Positions 43,188 through 51,449 of a stretch of 64,000 bases of DNA are shown one piece after another (the stretch's first letter is position 1; each line of letters begins with the position of its first letter). The notes under the pieces were generated by a model. It saw nothing but the letters and a program-made list of their open reading frames with translations, did no database searches and was not told where the DNA came from. A program made the position numbers and the translations under genes. Where the stretch lies: the NCBI RefSeq assembly GCF_030581005.1, contig NZ_JAUQSX010000011.1, positions 62,001 through 126,000 on the forward strand, read 5' to 3'. Origin of the DNA: Hymenobacter mellowenesis (GTDB taxonomy: Bacteria > Bacteroidota > Bacteroidia > Cytophagales > Hymenobacteraceae).

Positions 43188-44822
43188 ATGCTAAATCCTG
43201 AATTCTTTCCTACCCCGGCCGCCGTCATTCAGCGCATGCTCGACCCGTTTTTCAACCCCGCTCCCACTGGTGACGAAACTACGGGCAGCGACCGGTACCG
43301 CCGCTACAACCCGGCCGCGGCAGCCCTGCGCAAGCTTACCATTCTGGAGCCCAGCGCCGGCAGCGGGGCTATCGTGGACGAGCTGACGGCCTGGCTGGAC
43401 CGGGAGGACTATCACAGCCGCAGCGGCAAGCAAAGCGTGTACTGCTGCGAGGCCGACCCCGAACTGCGGGCCGTGCTGCATGACAAGGGCTATAAGGTCA
43501 TTGCCAACGACTTTCTGAATTACCGGGGCGACCATTTTTTCGACCTTATCGTGATGAATCCGCCCTTCTCCAACGGTGACCGGCATCTGCTAAAGGCCTG
43601 GGACGTGATAGCCGCCGGCGGCGACGTGGTGTGCCTGCTCAACACCGAAACGCTGGCCAATCCCTACACCGAAACCCGGCAGCTGCTGGCCCGCCTCATC
43701 GAGGACCACGGCACCAGTGAGGAGCTGGGGGCTGTTTTTGCTGAGGCCGAGCGCCCCACCAACGTAGGGGTGAGTATGGTTCGGCTGCACAAGCCCGCCA
43801 AGGCCGACCGCCTCACGTTTGAGTTCACCAGCCGGGGCCGCCGGGGGCCGGAGCTAAACGAAAACCTCTTCGCTAATGCCGTGACCACCCGCGACGTTAT
43901 CGGCAACATGGCGGCCGAATATGAGGGCCTGAAAGCGCAGTACGCCGCCTATTTGCAGGCCCGCGAAGGGATGAAGTTCTACGCCAAAAGTCTGCTGCGC
44001 AACGACTACCAGGACGTGCTTAAACTGGCCGAGGCCAGCTTGGAGCGCGGCAGCTTGCGCACGAGCTACAACAACTTCGCCGACGAGATGAACCAGCAAA
44101 TCTGGGGGCTGGTACTCGATAAGGTGAACATTCAGAAGCTGATGACGGCTGACGTGCGCCGCAACTTCGCGGCCTTCAGCAAGGCCCAAGGCTACCAAGA
44201 GTTCACCCATGAGGCAGTGGCTGAGCTGGTGGCGCTGGTGCTCGACAACTGCGAAACCATCATGGAACAGGCCGTGGAATCGGTATTCGACACCTTTACC
44301 AAGTACCACAAGGAAAACCGCCTGCACGTCGAGGGCTGGGTAACCAACTCGCAATGGAAAGTGAACCGCAAGGTGATTCTGCCCTACGCGGTGGAAGAAA
44401 GCTTCTCCGGCAAGGGCTTTCGGGTGAACTGGAGCCACCGCGACGACTACGCCGACATCGACCGGGTGATGTGCTACCTGACGGGTGAGAACTACGATAC
44501 CTGCGTGGGCATCGATACCGCCCTTGACCGCTACGGCAATCAGAACCCCAACCCGAACGGCGTGTACACGGTCTACAGCCGGTTCTTTGAAATCCGGGCC
44601 TTTAAGAAGGGCACGGTGCACCTGATTTTCCGCGAGGAATTTCTCTGGCAGGAGTTCAACCTTTGGGCCTGCGCCGGCAAGCAGTGGCTGCCCGGCCCCG
44701 AAATGGCCGCCTACCGCGCTCGGCAGGCCAAAGCCGCCACCGCCAAGACGCACCCCCTGTTGCCCGAGGCGGAGCAGCTGGCCGCGCCCGGCACCCAAAT
44801 GCACCTGCAGCTTGCGGCCTGA
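43188..44822 (+). CDS. DUF4942 class I SAM-dependent DNA methyltransferase-like protein
   Basis: The ATG at 43188 (MLNPEFFPTPAAVIQRML) gives 544 residues; an upstream TTG at 43155 is less likely. The N-terminal half is an amino-methyltransferase domain: SAM motif I ILEPSAGSGAIVDEL near 52, motif IV LIVMNPPFSNGD near 120, as in N6-adenine methylases. From about 240 on comes the DUF4942 region (helical, VDIDRVMCYLTGENYD-like DYADIDRVMCYLTGE, then FFEIRAFKKGTVHLIF). These proteins are common cargo of Bacteroidota conjugative elements and may protect element DNA. No restriction partner is adjacent. A strong hairpin follows the stop. Confidence 0.85.
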   Translation: MLNPEFFPTPAAVIQRMLDPFFNPAPTGDETTGSDRYRRYNPAAAALRKLTILEPSAGSGAIVDELTAWLDREDYHSRSGKQSVYCCEADPELRAVLHDKGYKVIANDFLNYRGDHFFDLIVMNPPFSNGDRHLLKAWDVIAAGGDVVCLLNTETLANPYTETRQLLARLIEDHGTSEELGAVFAEAERPTNVGVSMVRLHKPAKADRLTFEFTSRGRRGPELNENLFANAVTTRDVIGNMAAEYEGLKAQYAAYLQAREGMKFYAKSLLRNDYQDVLKLAEASLERGSLRTSYNNFADEMNQQIWGLVLDKVNIQKLMTADVRRNFAAFSKAQGYQEFTHEAVAELVALVLDNCETIMEQAVESVFDTFTKYHKENRLHVEGWVTNSQWKVNRKVILPYAVEESFSGKGFRVNWSHRDDYADIDRVMCYLTGENYDTCVGIDTALDRYGNQNPNPNGVYTVYSRFFEIRAFKKGTVHLIFREEFLWQEFNLWACAGKQWLPGPEMAAYRARQAKAATAKTHPLLPEAEQLAAPGTQMHLQLAA

Positions 44823-44823
44823 G

Positions 44824-44865
44824 CACCGTTGCCAGCGGGTGGGTTGCCGCCCGCTGGCAACGGTG
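44824..44865 (+). terminator. Long hairpin after the methyltransferase gene
   Basis: Perfect 16-bp arms CACCGTTGCCAGCGGG (44824-44839) and CCCGCTGGCAACGGTG (44850-44865), one base after the stop codon. There is no T-run, so it may be a processing/stability hairpin rather than a true intrinsic terminator. Confidence 0.6.
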
Positions 44866-44933
44866 GGGGCAGTAGCGCATTATCCTGCTGCTGCTGCTGC
44901 TCCCGTAATGCCGGGAAGCGTTATACTGCCTGC

Positions 44934-45209
44934 ATGAAAACCCCACCTCCCTCTTCTCCGCCCGGTGCTACCGCGCCGGTGGGCCAGCAATTCAGCTACC
45001 TGCTGCGGCACGGCCGCTTCTCCTTCACCGAGCGCGAACTACAGGAACACCTGCAAATGACCTATCGCACCATCAAGCAGCGTGAAGCCGACCCCTCCGG
45101 CCTGACCGTGGCCGAGGCGCTCCGGGTGGCCGAGCTGCTGGCCGTGCCCGTGCAGACAGTGCTGGCTGCGGCCCTGGCCGATGCGCAGGTGGCCGGAGCG
45201 AAGCAGTAG
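44934..45209 (+). CDS. Small helix-turn-helix protein
   Basis: The ATG at 44934 gives 91 residues. After a Pro/Ser-rich tail, residues about 20-80 contain a helix-turn-helix arrangement: FTERELQEHLQMTYRTIKQREADPSGLTVAEALRVAELLAVPVQTVL, where LQMTYRTIKQRE would be the turn and recognition helix, as in XRE-like regulators. It stands alone 111 bases after the methyltransferase stop and 63 bases before the VbhA-like antitoxin gene. It may regulate the element's cargo or the following toxin-antitoxin genes, but the family is only loosely recognised. Confidence 0.6.
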   Translation: MKTPPPSSPPGATAPVGQQFSYLLRHGRFSFTERELQEHLQMTYRTIKQREADPSGLTVAEALRVAELLAVPVQTVLAAALADAQVAGAKQ

Positions 45210-45272
45210 CCCGGTTTGGCACATTTTTGCCTAACTTTCGTTTGCCATAGTAGACCACTCAGGCGAAACAGC

Positions 45273-45572
45273 ATGGATACCCTCGTAAAATTTGGCCCCA
45301 AGGAAGCAACCCGCGAGCAGCGCCAGACGCTGTCGGACCGGGCGGCCGCGCTGAACGCGACCCAGGACCGCCAGCTGAGCCCCTTTGCCGAGCAGCTGAG
45401 CCAGCGCTACATCAACGGCGAGCTGAGCCTGGCCGAGGTAAATACCCAGCTTGATGCCTATTACCAAGCCCAGAGCCAGACGCCGGTCCCCACGCGGGGT
45501 GCCGATGGCATCCTGGCAGTGGCGCCCCGGCCGGCTCCCGCCGTGACCAAGACCCGCTCTTTATCGCACTAG
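45273..45572 (+). CDS. VbhA-like antitoxin of the Fic toxin
   Basis: The ATG at 45273 gives 99 residues. The segment FAEQLSQRYINGELSLAEVNTQLDAYY (about 38-64) matches the VbhA antitoxin domain, in which a helix ends in RYVAGELS-EEV. It immediately precedes a Fic gene, as in vbhA-vbhT operons, where the antitoxin blocks the ATP site of the toxin through an S/T-x-x-x-E-G/N helix. That inhibitory motif is not evident here (the equivalent helix reads ALNATQDRQ), so inhibition may work differently. A related gene lies at 46818-47141. Confidence 0.7.
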   Translation: MDTLVKFGPKEATREQRQTLSDRAAALNATQDRQLSPFAEQLSQRYINGELSLAEVNTQLDAYYQAQSQTPVPTRGADGILAVAPRPAPAVTKTRSLSH

Positions 45573-45597
45573 CCCTTCGCTTCTTAATCTATTCGCT

Positions 45598-45626
45598 AAC
45601 GCCCTGCCGGTTGGTGGGGCGTTTTG
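45598..45626 (+). terminator. Terminator between antitoxin and Fic toxin genes
   Basis: Arms AACGCCC (45598-45604) and GGGCGTT (45617-45623) run directly into TTTTGCTTG. It lies 26 bases after the antitoxin stop and 34 bases before the toxin ATG, so it may lower toxin transcription relative to antitoxin. Confidence 0.65.
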
Positions 45627-45659
45627 CTTGCTTACCCAGTTCCCGCGCGGCTTTTTTTT

Positions 45660-46751
45660 ATGACTGACGGTTTAACCGACCCCCACACCGGTGTCCTGAT
45701 TAACAAGCTCAACATCACCGATGAGGACAAGCTGGCCGAGGTCGAAGGTAACCGCTTCCACTTCCGCCTGCTGGAGGTGCTCGCCGGCCACGTGGAAGTA
45801 GCGCCTCACAACGCCCAGGGCTTGCAGGCATTGCACCGCCACCTTTTTCAGGATGTTTACCAGTGGGCTGGCGAAACGCGCGTCTGGGGCGAGTTCCAGG
45901 CCACCAAGTCAACTTCGGCCGACAAGGAGGGCCCCGGTTTGTACACCATGTACTTTGGCAGCTACCAGCAACTGCCCGCGCACCTGGATGCCATCGGGCA
46001 GCAGCTGGCCGCTGAGCGCTTTCTGAAGGGGCTGGACAAAGACCAGTTCGTGGCGCGGGCCGCCTACTACTTCGACCAGTACAACTACGCCCACGCCTTT
46101 CGGGAGGGTAATGGCCGGACCCTGGGCGCGGCATTTCAAGTGCTGGCGGAAAATGCCGGCTACGACGTGAACCTTGTTGCGCAGTCGCACCCCAAGCAAT
46201 ACAACCAGGCCCGGGACTACGCTATTCTACGGCCTGCCGGGAACCCGGAAACGGATTTGCAGCCGCTCCGCACCTTCTTTGGCCAGATTACCACGTCCCT
46301 CCCGGAGCTAGTGTTAGCCCCTGCCGCGCCCGTGGCAGTGTCTGATTTTCTGCAGCGCGTGGATGCTATGCGCGAGATACAGCAGAGCCAGGAGCTTATC
46401 TGGCGGGCGCTGCTGGGAGGGCGCCACACCGCAATAGCCCGGCAGATTATGCAGGGCACCCGCGGCGTGGTGCACCCCGACGCGCAGCAGCCGGCGCGGC
46501 TGGCCATCCTAATAACCGGAGCCGAGCTATTGGAGCAAATGCCGGCCAAGATGGAAGATGCCCGCCTGCGCCAGCGCGTGGCGCGTTTGCTAAAGGCGTT
46601 GCCCCTGGTTACGGTGGTGCTGCTGGTAGTCGGGCCCCCGCTGCAGGCCGCGCCATCCGCCGGCCCGGAACCATCGAAAATACCGGTAGCCAGCAAAGAT
46701 GAGCCAGTGCAAAAAGCACCGGAGTTGAAGCGTCGAGGCCCAAAGTTGTGA
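45660..46751 (+). CDS. Fic-family toxin (VbhT-like)
   Basis: The ATG at 45660 gives 363 residues; the frame extends to a TTG at 45624. The Fic core is intact in NYAHAFREGNGRTLGAAF near residue 142, with the catalytic His and the GNGR loop. Upstream FQDVYQWAGETRVW near 60 is typical of the Fic/Doc flap region. No inhibitory motif lies within the protein, consistent with control by the VbhA-like antitoxin encoded just upstream. The C-terminal third (about 225-363) is unrelated to known domains and ends in KAPELKRRGPKL, nearly the same tail as the AbiEii protein at 47617-48399. In VbhT the C-terminus is a secretion signal. Confidence 0.82.
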   Translation: MTDGLTDPHTGVLINKLNITDEDKLAEVEGNRFHFRLLEVLAGHVEVAPHNAQGLQALHRHLFQDVYQWAGETRVWGEFQATKSTSADKEGPGLYTMYFGSYQQLPAHLDAIGQQLAAERFLKGLDKDQFVARAAYYFDQYNYAHAFREGNGRTLGAAFQVLAENAGYDVNLVAQSHPKQYNQARDYAILRPAGNPETDLQPLRTFFGQITTSLPELVLAPAAPVAVSDFLQRVDAMREIQQSQELIWRALLGGRHTAIARQIMQGTRGVVHPDAQQPARLAILITGAELLEQMPAKMEDARLRQRVARLLKALPLVTVVLLVVGPPLQAAPSAGPEPSKIPVASKDEPVQKAPELKRRGPKL

Positions 46752-46817
46752 GTTCGAAAGCGAGATGATTCAGGGCCGCTCAGGTCGGCCGATGCAAGCT
46801 TTTATACGTATCTTGTA

Positions 46818-47141
46818 ATGGTGGAACAGGCCCTCTATTTCTCCGAAAACGAGCAAACCAAGCAGCAGCGTCGCGAGGTGGTGAAGTTTGCGGTTGGCGT
46901 GTCAATGAGCCAAAATCGCCCGCCCTCAGCGTTCTTGGTGGAACTGCAGGACCAATACATTGCTGGGCAGATTGACCTGGAGCAGTTGTCGGCCGCGCTC
47001 GACGCAGAGTACCAGCCAGCCCCTGGCCCTGACCCCTTCGCCAGGTATGCGCTGGGAGCCGGTCCGCAAGGGGAGTCGGCCCATCGGTACGAGCCATATC
47101 TGCACTTTGATGAATCGAGCGTAGGCCCTCACCTGCCGTAA
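46818..47141 (+). CDS. Second VbhA-like antitoxin-domain protein
   Basis: This gene encodes 107 residues. It shares the VbhA-like helix with the protein at 45273 (LVELQDQYIAGQIDLEQLSAALDAEYQPAP against QLSQRYINGELSLAEVNTQLDAYYQAQS). The N-terminal REVVKFAVGVSMSQN helix lies where an inhibitory helix would be. The rest is Pro/Gly-rich. No Fic toxin gene directly follows, so it may be a solo antitoxin, an anti-toxin against incoming related elements, or the remnant of another pair. It lies 66 bases after the Fic toxin gene. Confidence 0.6.
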   Translation: MVEQALYFSENEQTKQQRREVVKFAVGVSMSQNRPPSAFLVELQDQYIAGQIDLEQLSAALDAEYQPAPGPDPFARYALGAGPQGESAHRYEPYLHFDESSVGPHLP

Positions 47142-47311
47142 TGGTAGCTTTACTAAATCCGGCTGATTCAGCGCAACTATAGGCCCTGAAAAGGTGTTTA
47201 AATAGACTAGGGACTGCTATTGGCTTTCTCCCTCTGGTTAATCCAGCTTTCGGGAATATGCTTCCCGGTCACACGAAAGGCGAATAGCCCCGGCTCACAC
47301 ATCCTGTACTC

Positions 47312-47662
47312 ATGGAAAAGCTCACCCCTTCTGCTACGGTTGCAACGCCCGAGCCACAGGTCGTACCGGCCCCCCTGGCCGAGCACCTGCCCACGCTATT
47401 GTGGGACGTAGACCCCGACACCATCGACCCGCAGGCCATGGCGCGTACCATCGTGCAGCGCGTCATTCAGCGCGGGAGCAAAGAAGACTGGGCCGCTATG
47501 CTGGAATACTACGGCCGGCCCCGCGTGCAGGAAATCGTTGAAACGGTACCCTATATGTCGGATGCCGCCATTGCGGCCGTATGCCAGTTCTTCCACATCG
47601 AAAAGGAAACGCTTAGATGCTACCAGCGCAAGCAGTCGATACCGCAAACCTTCAACTCCTAG
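47312..47662 (+). CDS. DUF6922-like antitoxin
   Basis: This gene encodes 116 residues. The segment LPTLLWDVDPDTIDPQAMARTIVQRVIQRGSKEDWAAMLEYYGRPRVQEIVE matches DUF6922 proteins, which accompany AbiEii-type nucleotidyltransferases. Its last 46 bases overlap the start of that gene in another frame, so the two are translationally coupled. In such pairs this partner is expected to neutralise or regulate the nucleotidyltransferase. No DNA-binding motif is evident. The assignment rests on motif and gene pairing. Confidence 0.75.
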   Translation: MEKLTPSATVATPEPQVVPAPLAEHLPTLLWDVDPDTIDPQAMARTIVQRVIQRGSKEDWAAMLEYYGRPRVQEIVETVPYMSDAAIAAVCQFFHIEKETLRCYQRKQSIPQTFNS

Positions 47663-48399
47663 CGCAGCTCATGCAGGAGCCCTTGCTGAAGCCGTTCGTC
47701 CTGGTAGGGGGAACGGCTTTGGCGTTACATCTGGGGCACCGTCGCAGCCGCGACCTCGACCTTTTTTCGGACGGCCCGACGCCGATTGACGGAGAAATCA
47801 AGGACCTGCTGATAAGCAAATATGAGATGCGGGCCGACGGCGCGCTCCAGCGAATGCGGGCCCAGGAGCCGGAATGGGACAAAGCCGCCATCCAGGGCGT
47901 CATCGGCCAGGTCAAAACCGATGTGGTGAATTATGGCTTCCCGTTGTTACGACCGCCCGTGCTCTATCCCGACTCCAACATTCGCTTGGCCTCGCTCGAA
48001 GACCTGGGCGCTATGAAGCTGGCCGGTGTGGTGATGAGCGGCGAAAGGCTCCGCGACTTCGTGGACGTGGCCGCGCTGAGCGAAAAGCTCACTCTGAACC
48101 AGATGCGCCAAGCCTATGAAGGCCGCTTTAATACATCATCATCCGAAGTGCCCCGCGCCCTGGCCTTCCACGGCGACATCGACTTTAACATGAAGCCCGA
48201 AATGCAGGGTTACCGCTGGCCGGCCATTGCCGCGCGCCTGGAGCAGATGCAGCGCAGCCCCGACCGCCTGTTTCCACCCATCGTGGAGCAGCGGCTAGTG
48301 ATGCCGGTGCTGGGGCCAATGGCAGAGAAAAATGCCAAAGCCTTACTGCCAGACCAGCAAAAAGCCCCCGAGCCGAAGCGCCGGGGGCTTAAGTTATAA
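47617..48399 (+). CDS. AbiEii/AbiGii-family nucleotidyltransferase toxin
   Basis: This gene encodes 260 residues. The nucleotidyltransferase core is clear: FVLVGGTALALHLGHRRSRDLDLFSD near residue 28, with the GG-S/T loop and the catalytic D-x-D pair, then the later ASLEDLGAMKLAGVVMSGERLRDFVDVAAL near 130. AbiEii-like enzymes add nucleotides to tRNA or other RNA and act as abortive-infection or type IV toxins. It overlaps its DUF6922 partner. The C-terminus KAPEPKRRGLKL closely matches the tail of the Fic toxin at 45660-46751 and is encoded by a terminator-like hairpin. Confidence 0.85.
   Translation: MLPAQAVDTANLQLLAQLMQEPLLKPFVLVGGTALALHLGHRRSRDLDLFSDGPTPIDGEIKDLLISKYEMRADGALQRMRAQEPEWDKAAIQGVIGQVKTDVVNYGFPLLRPPVLYPDSNIRLASLEDLGAMKLAGVVMSGERLRDFVDVAALSEKLTLNQMRQAYEGRFNTSSSEVPRALAFHGDIDFNMKPEMQGYRWPAIAARLEQMQRSPDRLFPPIVEQRLVMPVLGPMAEKNAKALLPDQQKAPEPKRRGLKL
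48362..48390 (+). terminator. Hairpin inside the 3' end of the AbiEii gene
   Basis: Perfect 9-bp arms AAGCCCCCG (48362-48370) and CGGGGGCTT (48382-48390) lie within the last codons, before the TAA at 48397-48399. It would terminate or stabilise the toxin transcript and at the same time encodes the APEPKRRGLK tail. Confidence 0.6.
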
Positions 48400-48413
48400 G
48401 CAGCAGATATAGC

Positions 48414-48605
48414 CTAGAAAGGCTTGTACCGCTCGTAGGGATTGTACGGATTGCGGTTGGGCGGCGTGACCTTACTGGAAAGTCCCCAGAACTTGCTTAG
48501 GCCAAAGAGCACCAGCCCCCAGGTGGCGGCAGTGCTGCCCCAACTGGGAGCCCAAGACGAATACAGAAAGGCGATAATCGCCGCGAAAATCAGGAAGCTA
48601 CGCAT
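48414..48605 (-). CDS. Small membrane protein at the end of the tra operon
   Basis: This gene encodes 63 residues. Two short hydrophobic segments (FLIFAAIIAFLYSSW and TWGLVLFGLSKFW) suggest a small membrane protein, followed by a Pro/Asn/Tyr-rich tail (TPPNRNPYNPYERYKPF). It lies 93 bases after traN in the same direction and is the last minus-strand gene of the transfer region. The family is not recognised. Confidence 0.55.
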   Translation of the reverse strand: MRSFLIFAAIIAFLYSSWAPSWGSTAATWGLVLFGLSKFWGLSSKVTPPNRNPYNPYERYKPF

Positions 48606-48698
48606 ACCAACACGGGTTAAATCTTCACGCTAACTAGGCAGGCAACGCAGTGTGGGCACTTTTCGTTGCTTCTGCCCAGCTGCTGAGCTTGACAATGC

Positions 48699-49562
48699 CT
48701 ATTTGAAAGTCCGGGCTTTGAGCAGGTCGGCGTTGGTAAGCTTGAGCTTGACGTTGCGCCCGCCGCCCTTTTCGTACACCTCGATGATGAGCTGCTTTTG
48801 CTCGGGGATGGTGAATTTCTTGAAGATGTAGACCTGTTCGAGCTGGCCTTTGGCGTCAATCTTTTTCAGGCCCCCATTGAAGACGTAAATGGGCGTGATT
48901 TCTAAGGCCTGCTCGGCCGTGCGCTTGGCCACCTGCTTATCCTGAATGTAGAATTTGACGAAGTCCACGTCGTAAGTCACGTTCGATTTGTTGGCAACGT
49001 GCAGCGGAAAAAACAGGGTTTCCTGCTTGTAGCCCACGTTGCCGGCGCGCACGCTGAGTTGGTTGGCACTCTCGCTGGCCGAGGTACCGCCCGCCGCCAG
49101 CGCTTGCCGGGAGTAGGCATCCAGATTGCCCTGCGGGATGGGCGAGTTCGATAAAATGGCTTCCCCTTGCGCCGACGAAGCCGAGCCGGCCGCGCCCAGG
49201 TCGAGGCTGAGCACCTTAGGGTCGTGCTGGTAGTTCACCACGAAGGAGTACAGCTTTCCATCCGAGGTGAGCACCGTCATGTTCGATTCCGGAAAGCCGG
49301 CCGAAGCGGCTTTCACCCGCACGATATTTTCCGCGCCGGTGGCCTTGGCCGCAATCAGGCCCGAGCTGCCCAGGTCGACGTAAGTGACAGGAAAAGGGAA
49401 CACTAGATGAGTTGTTTTCTGGTCGCTGATATAGAGCGGATAGGTCGGCAGCTTATTGGCTTCCGAGTATTGCAGCATCCGGGCGGCCGAGGTCTGGGCC
49501 TGCACCGGAACAGCCGCTAGGCCGAGTAAAAGGGCGCTGGTAGCAAATAGGGTGGTTTTCAT
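48699..49562 (-). CDS. traN: Conjugative transposon protein TraN (DUF4138)
   Basis: This gene encodes 287 residues with a signal peptide (MKTTLFATSALLLGLAAVPVQAQT). The start of the mature part, YISDQKTTHLVFPFPVTYVDLGSSGLIAAKATGAENIVRVKAA, is the DUF4138/TraN signature of Bacteroidota conjugative transposons, followed by TVLTSDGKLYSFVVNYQ. The second half (about 175-287) is beta-rich and includes VKFYIQDKQVAKRTAEQ. TraN resembles the VirB9-like outer-membrane core subunit of the type IV secretion channel. It lies 12 bases after traM in the transfer operon. Confidence 0.88.
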   Translation of the reverse strand: MKTTLFATSALLLGLAAVPVQAQTSAARMLQYSEANKLPTYPLYISDQKTTHLVFPFPVTYVDLGSSGLIAAKATGAENIVRVKAASAGFPESNMTVLTSDGKLYSFVVNYQHDPKVLSLDLGAAGSASSAQGEAILSNSPIPQGNLDAYSRQALAAGGTSASESANQLSVRAGNVGYKQETLFFPLHVANKSNVTYDVDFVKFYIQDKQVAKRTAEQALEITPIYVFNGGLKKIDAKGQLEQVYIFKKFTIPEQKQLIIEVYEKGGGRNVKLKLTNADLLKARTFK

Positions 49563-49574
49563 GGGAAGGAGTCG

Positions 49575-50783
49575 TTAGTCTTTATCTACTTTGAGCATCA
49601 CGTTGTAGCCGGCCTTCAGGCGGACTTTGACCAAGCGGATTTTCTTCTGGCCAATGCCTTTCACGGCGCTAACCGCCACGCCTGCCGCGGCCATGGCTGG
49701 GTCGGCGCTCATCGTCATCATGTCGGCCGCACCGAGTCCTTCGGCACCAGCCTGTTTTGCGGCATCGCGGGTAATGGCGCCGGGAATGTGCAGGCCTTCC
49801 AGCCCATCCACGTCGTACACTTCCAGCGCCGCCGGAAACACACTGTTGCCCGATTTGAGGGTTTCAATGGCAATGCTGAGCCGCTCGCCAGCCAGGCTGC
49901 ACTTGCCATAGATAAAGGTGTTGGCTGGCAGAGAGTGGCCATTGATGACGGCCGACTCGGTGAGGCGCATTTTCACCAGTGAGCCACTGACCACTTCCTG
50001 CGATTCGTGGATGACGGCCGGTAGGGTGTTTCCGTCGCCACCCGTGCCGGTTTCAGCATCAAAGCCCTGAAAAGAGGCCGTGTGCTTGCGCCCCGGCCCG
50101 TTGGAGCCCAGGCGTGACACCACGGCATCATCATCGATGGCCCGCAACCGGGTGGTAGGTTTCTTCTTTTTCGGTAGGGCTGCAACCGTGCGCGGGGCCG
50201 CTCCTCCCCCACCGGCACTGTTCGATTGGGCCAGCAGTGCCGCCATTTGCAGCTGGGCTTTCTGCTCGGCCAGGTCGCGTTCGTGCTGGCTGCGCATTAG
50301 CTCCATTTGTTCCTGCGGGGTGAGGGCCCCTGGGGCTGTTGTGGCAGGGACTACGGTGCCGGGCGCAACTCCGCCGTTCATCTGGGCCTGCTGTGCGGCA
50401 ATGAGCTGCTGCTGGGCCTCAACCACCGACTTATCGACGGAGCCGTTGGGGCCCGCCTTGCCATCGGCCCCCACCGCGTAGGAAAGGCCCGAGCCCGAAG
50501 TCGTATCGAGGCGGGCATCGACCAGGCCCCGGTTGCGCAGGGTATCAACCGGGCTGGCGTAGGCTTCGAGCTTGCTGCTGGTAATGGTGCCCTTCTCGGC
50601 TTTGGGTAAGTTGGTGTTGAAGCCGGTTTCGGTGTTCTGCGCTGCCGCCGGCGTGCCCTGGCCGCCCCCGCCCAGGTAGAACATCACGGCCAGAAAGGGC
50701 ACGCCTACCACCGGCAGAAAGGTGGCCATCTTGCGGGTGCGAAGAAATTGCGCGTCGTGCGGCGCGTTGGTTGCCGTTGCCAT
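49575..50783 (-). CDS. traM: Conjugative transposon protein TraM
   Basis: This gene encodes 402 residues. One transmembrane helix (about 17-37, MATFLPVVGVPFLAVMFYLGGGGQG) is followed by a long Gln/Ala-rich periplasmic linker (about 60-215, including EQMELMRSQHERDLAEQKAQLQMAALLAQ) and a C-terminal VirB10-like domain (about 245-402: ESQEVVSGSLVKMRLTESAVINGHSLPANTFIYGKCSLAGERLSIAIETLKSGN). TraM bridges the inner and outer membranes in the transfer channel. It lies between traK (12 bases) and traN. No traL-like gene is evident between traK and traM. Confidence 0.88.
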   Translation of the reverse strand: MATATNAPHDAQFLRTRKMATFLPVVGVPFLAVMFYLGGGGQGTPAAAQNTETGFNTNLPKAEKGTITSSKLEAYASPVDTLRNRGLVDARLDTTSGSGLSYAVGADGKAGPNGSVDKSVVEAQQQLIAAQQAQMNGGVAPGTVVPATTAPGALTPQEQMELMRSQHERDLAEQKAQLQMAALLAQSNSAGGGGAAPRTVAALPKKKKPTTRLRAIDDDAVVSRLGSNGPGRKHTASFQGFDAETGTGGDGNTLPAVIHESQEVVSGSLVKMRLTESAVINGHSLPANTFIYGKCSLAGERLSIAIETLKSGNSVFPAALEVYDVDGLEGLHIPGAITRDAAKQAGAEGLGAADMMTMSADPAMAAAGVAVSAVKGIGQKKIRLVKVRLKAGYNVMLKVDKD

Positions 50784-50795
50784 AACAGGGGAGGA

Positions 50796-51410
50796 TTAGC
50801 GAGGAAGCGTATTCAGGTCTTCATTCTTGAGCACCCGCCAGTTTTCCATCAGAAAGCCGTGGGGATTATTTTCCGAGCGGGTCACGTCGCGCAGGGAGCA
50901 CTCGGAAAGGAAATTGCGGGTGGTAACCGAGGTGGCCCGAATGACGCGCTGGTGCCCGTAGCACCGCGCCACCATCGGGCGCGAATTGGACACTACCACG
51001 CTATCCACCGTCATTTCCAGGCTGATGTTGGCGGCAATCAGGTCGTTATAGAAGCCCTTCTCCTTGAAGTTCTCGTACTGCCGTTTGGCCGAGTTATCAG
51101 CCAGGTATAGGGCCTTATTGACGTTGCTGTCGATGGCTTTCTGGTCAGGGTCGAGCGTGAAAAACAACTCGTGGAAGCGCGTGACGTGGCTGCGTGCCTC
51201 CACCGGCCGGTTAGCTCGCGCATCCCGCGCCCCAGCCGTGAGCAGCTGCCCACCTTCCAGCACATAGATGCGATTGGCCGCGGCGTTGGTGGTTTGGAAG
51301 GCGAAGTAGGCGATGGTGCCGGCCAGCACCAGCACGGCCACAATGAAAATAAGCGCCAGGGTTTTTACCTGCTGAAAAGCCGAATCAATGGTTTTGAGGG
51401 AAGCAAACAT
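50796..51410 (-). CDS. traK: Conjugative transposon protein TraK
   Basis: The ATG at 51410 (MFASLKTIDSAFQQVKTLALIFIVAVLVLAG) gives 204 residues; the frame is open further to 51443. One transmembrane helix (about 19-41) leads into a periplasmic domain with GARDARANRPVEARSHVTRFHELFFTLDPDQKAIDSNVNKALYLAD and SVVVSNSRPMVARCYGHQRVIRATSVTTRNFLSECSLRDV. This is TraK of Bacteroides-type elements, VirB8-like. The region before the ATG carries GATTTCCCACT, as in several genes of the window. Confidence 0.88.
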   Translation of the reverse strand: MFASLKTIDSAFQQVKTLALIFIVAVLVLAGTIAYFAFQTTNAAANRIYVLEGGQLLTAGARDARANRPVEARSHVTRFHELFFTLDPDQKAIDSNVNKALYLADNSAKRQYENFKEKGFYNDLIAANISLEMTVDSVVVSNSRPMVARCYGHQRVIRATSVTTRNFLSECSLRDVTRSENNPHGFLMENWRVLKNEDLNTLPR

Positions 51411-51449
51411 GGGAAAAGGAAATAGTGGGAAATCACCGCGCAACCAGGG

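Noticed and set aside
44882..44902. CTG triplet run before the HTH gene
   Set aside because: Only about five copies; a short microsatellite of this kind is expected by chance and lies outside the coding frame.
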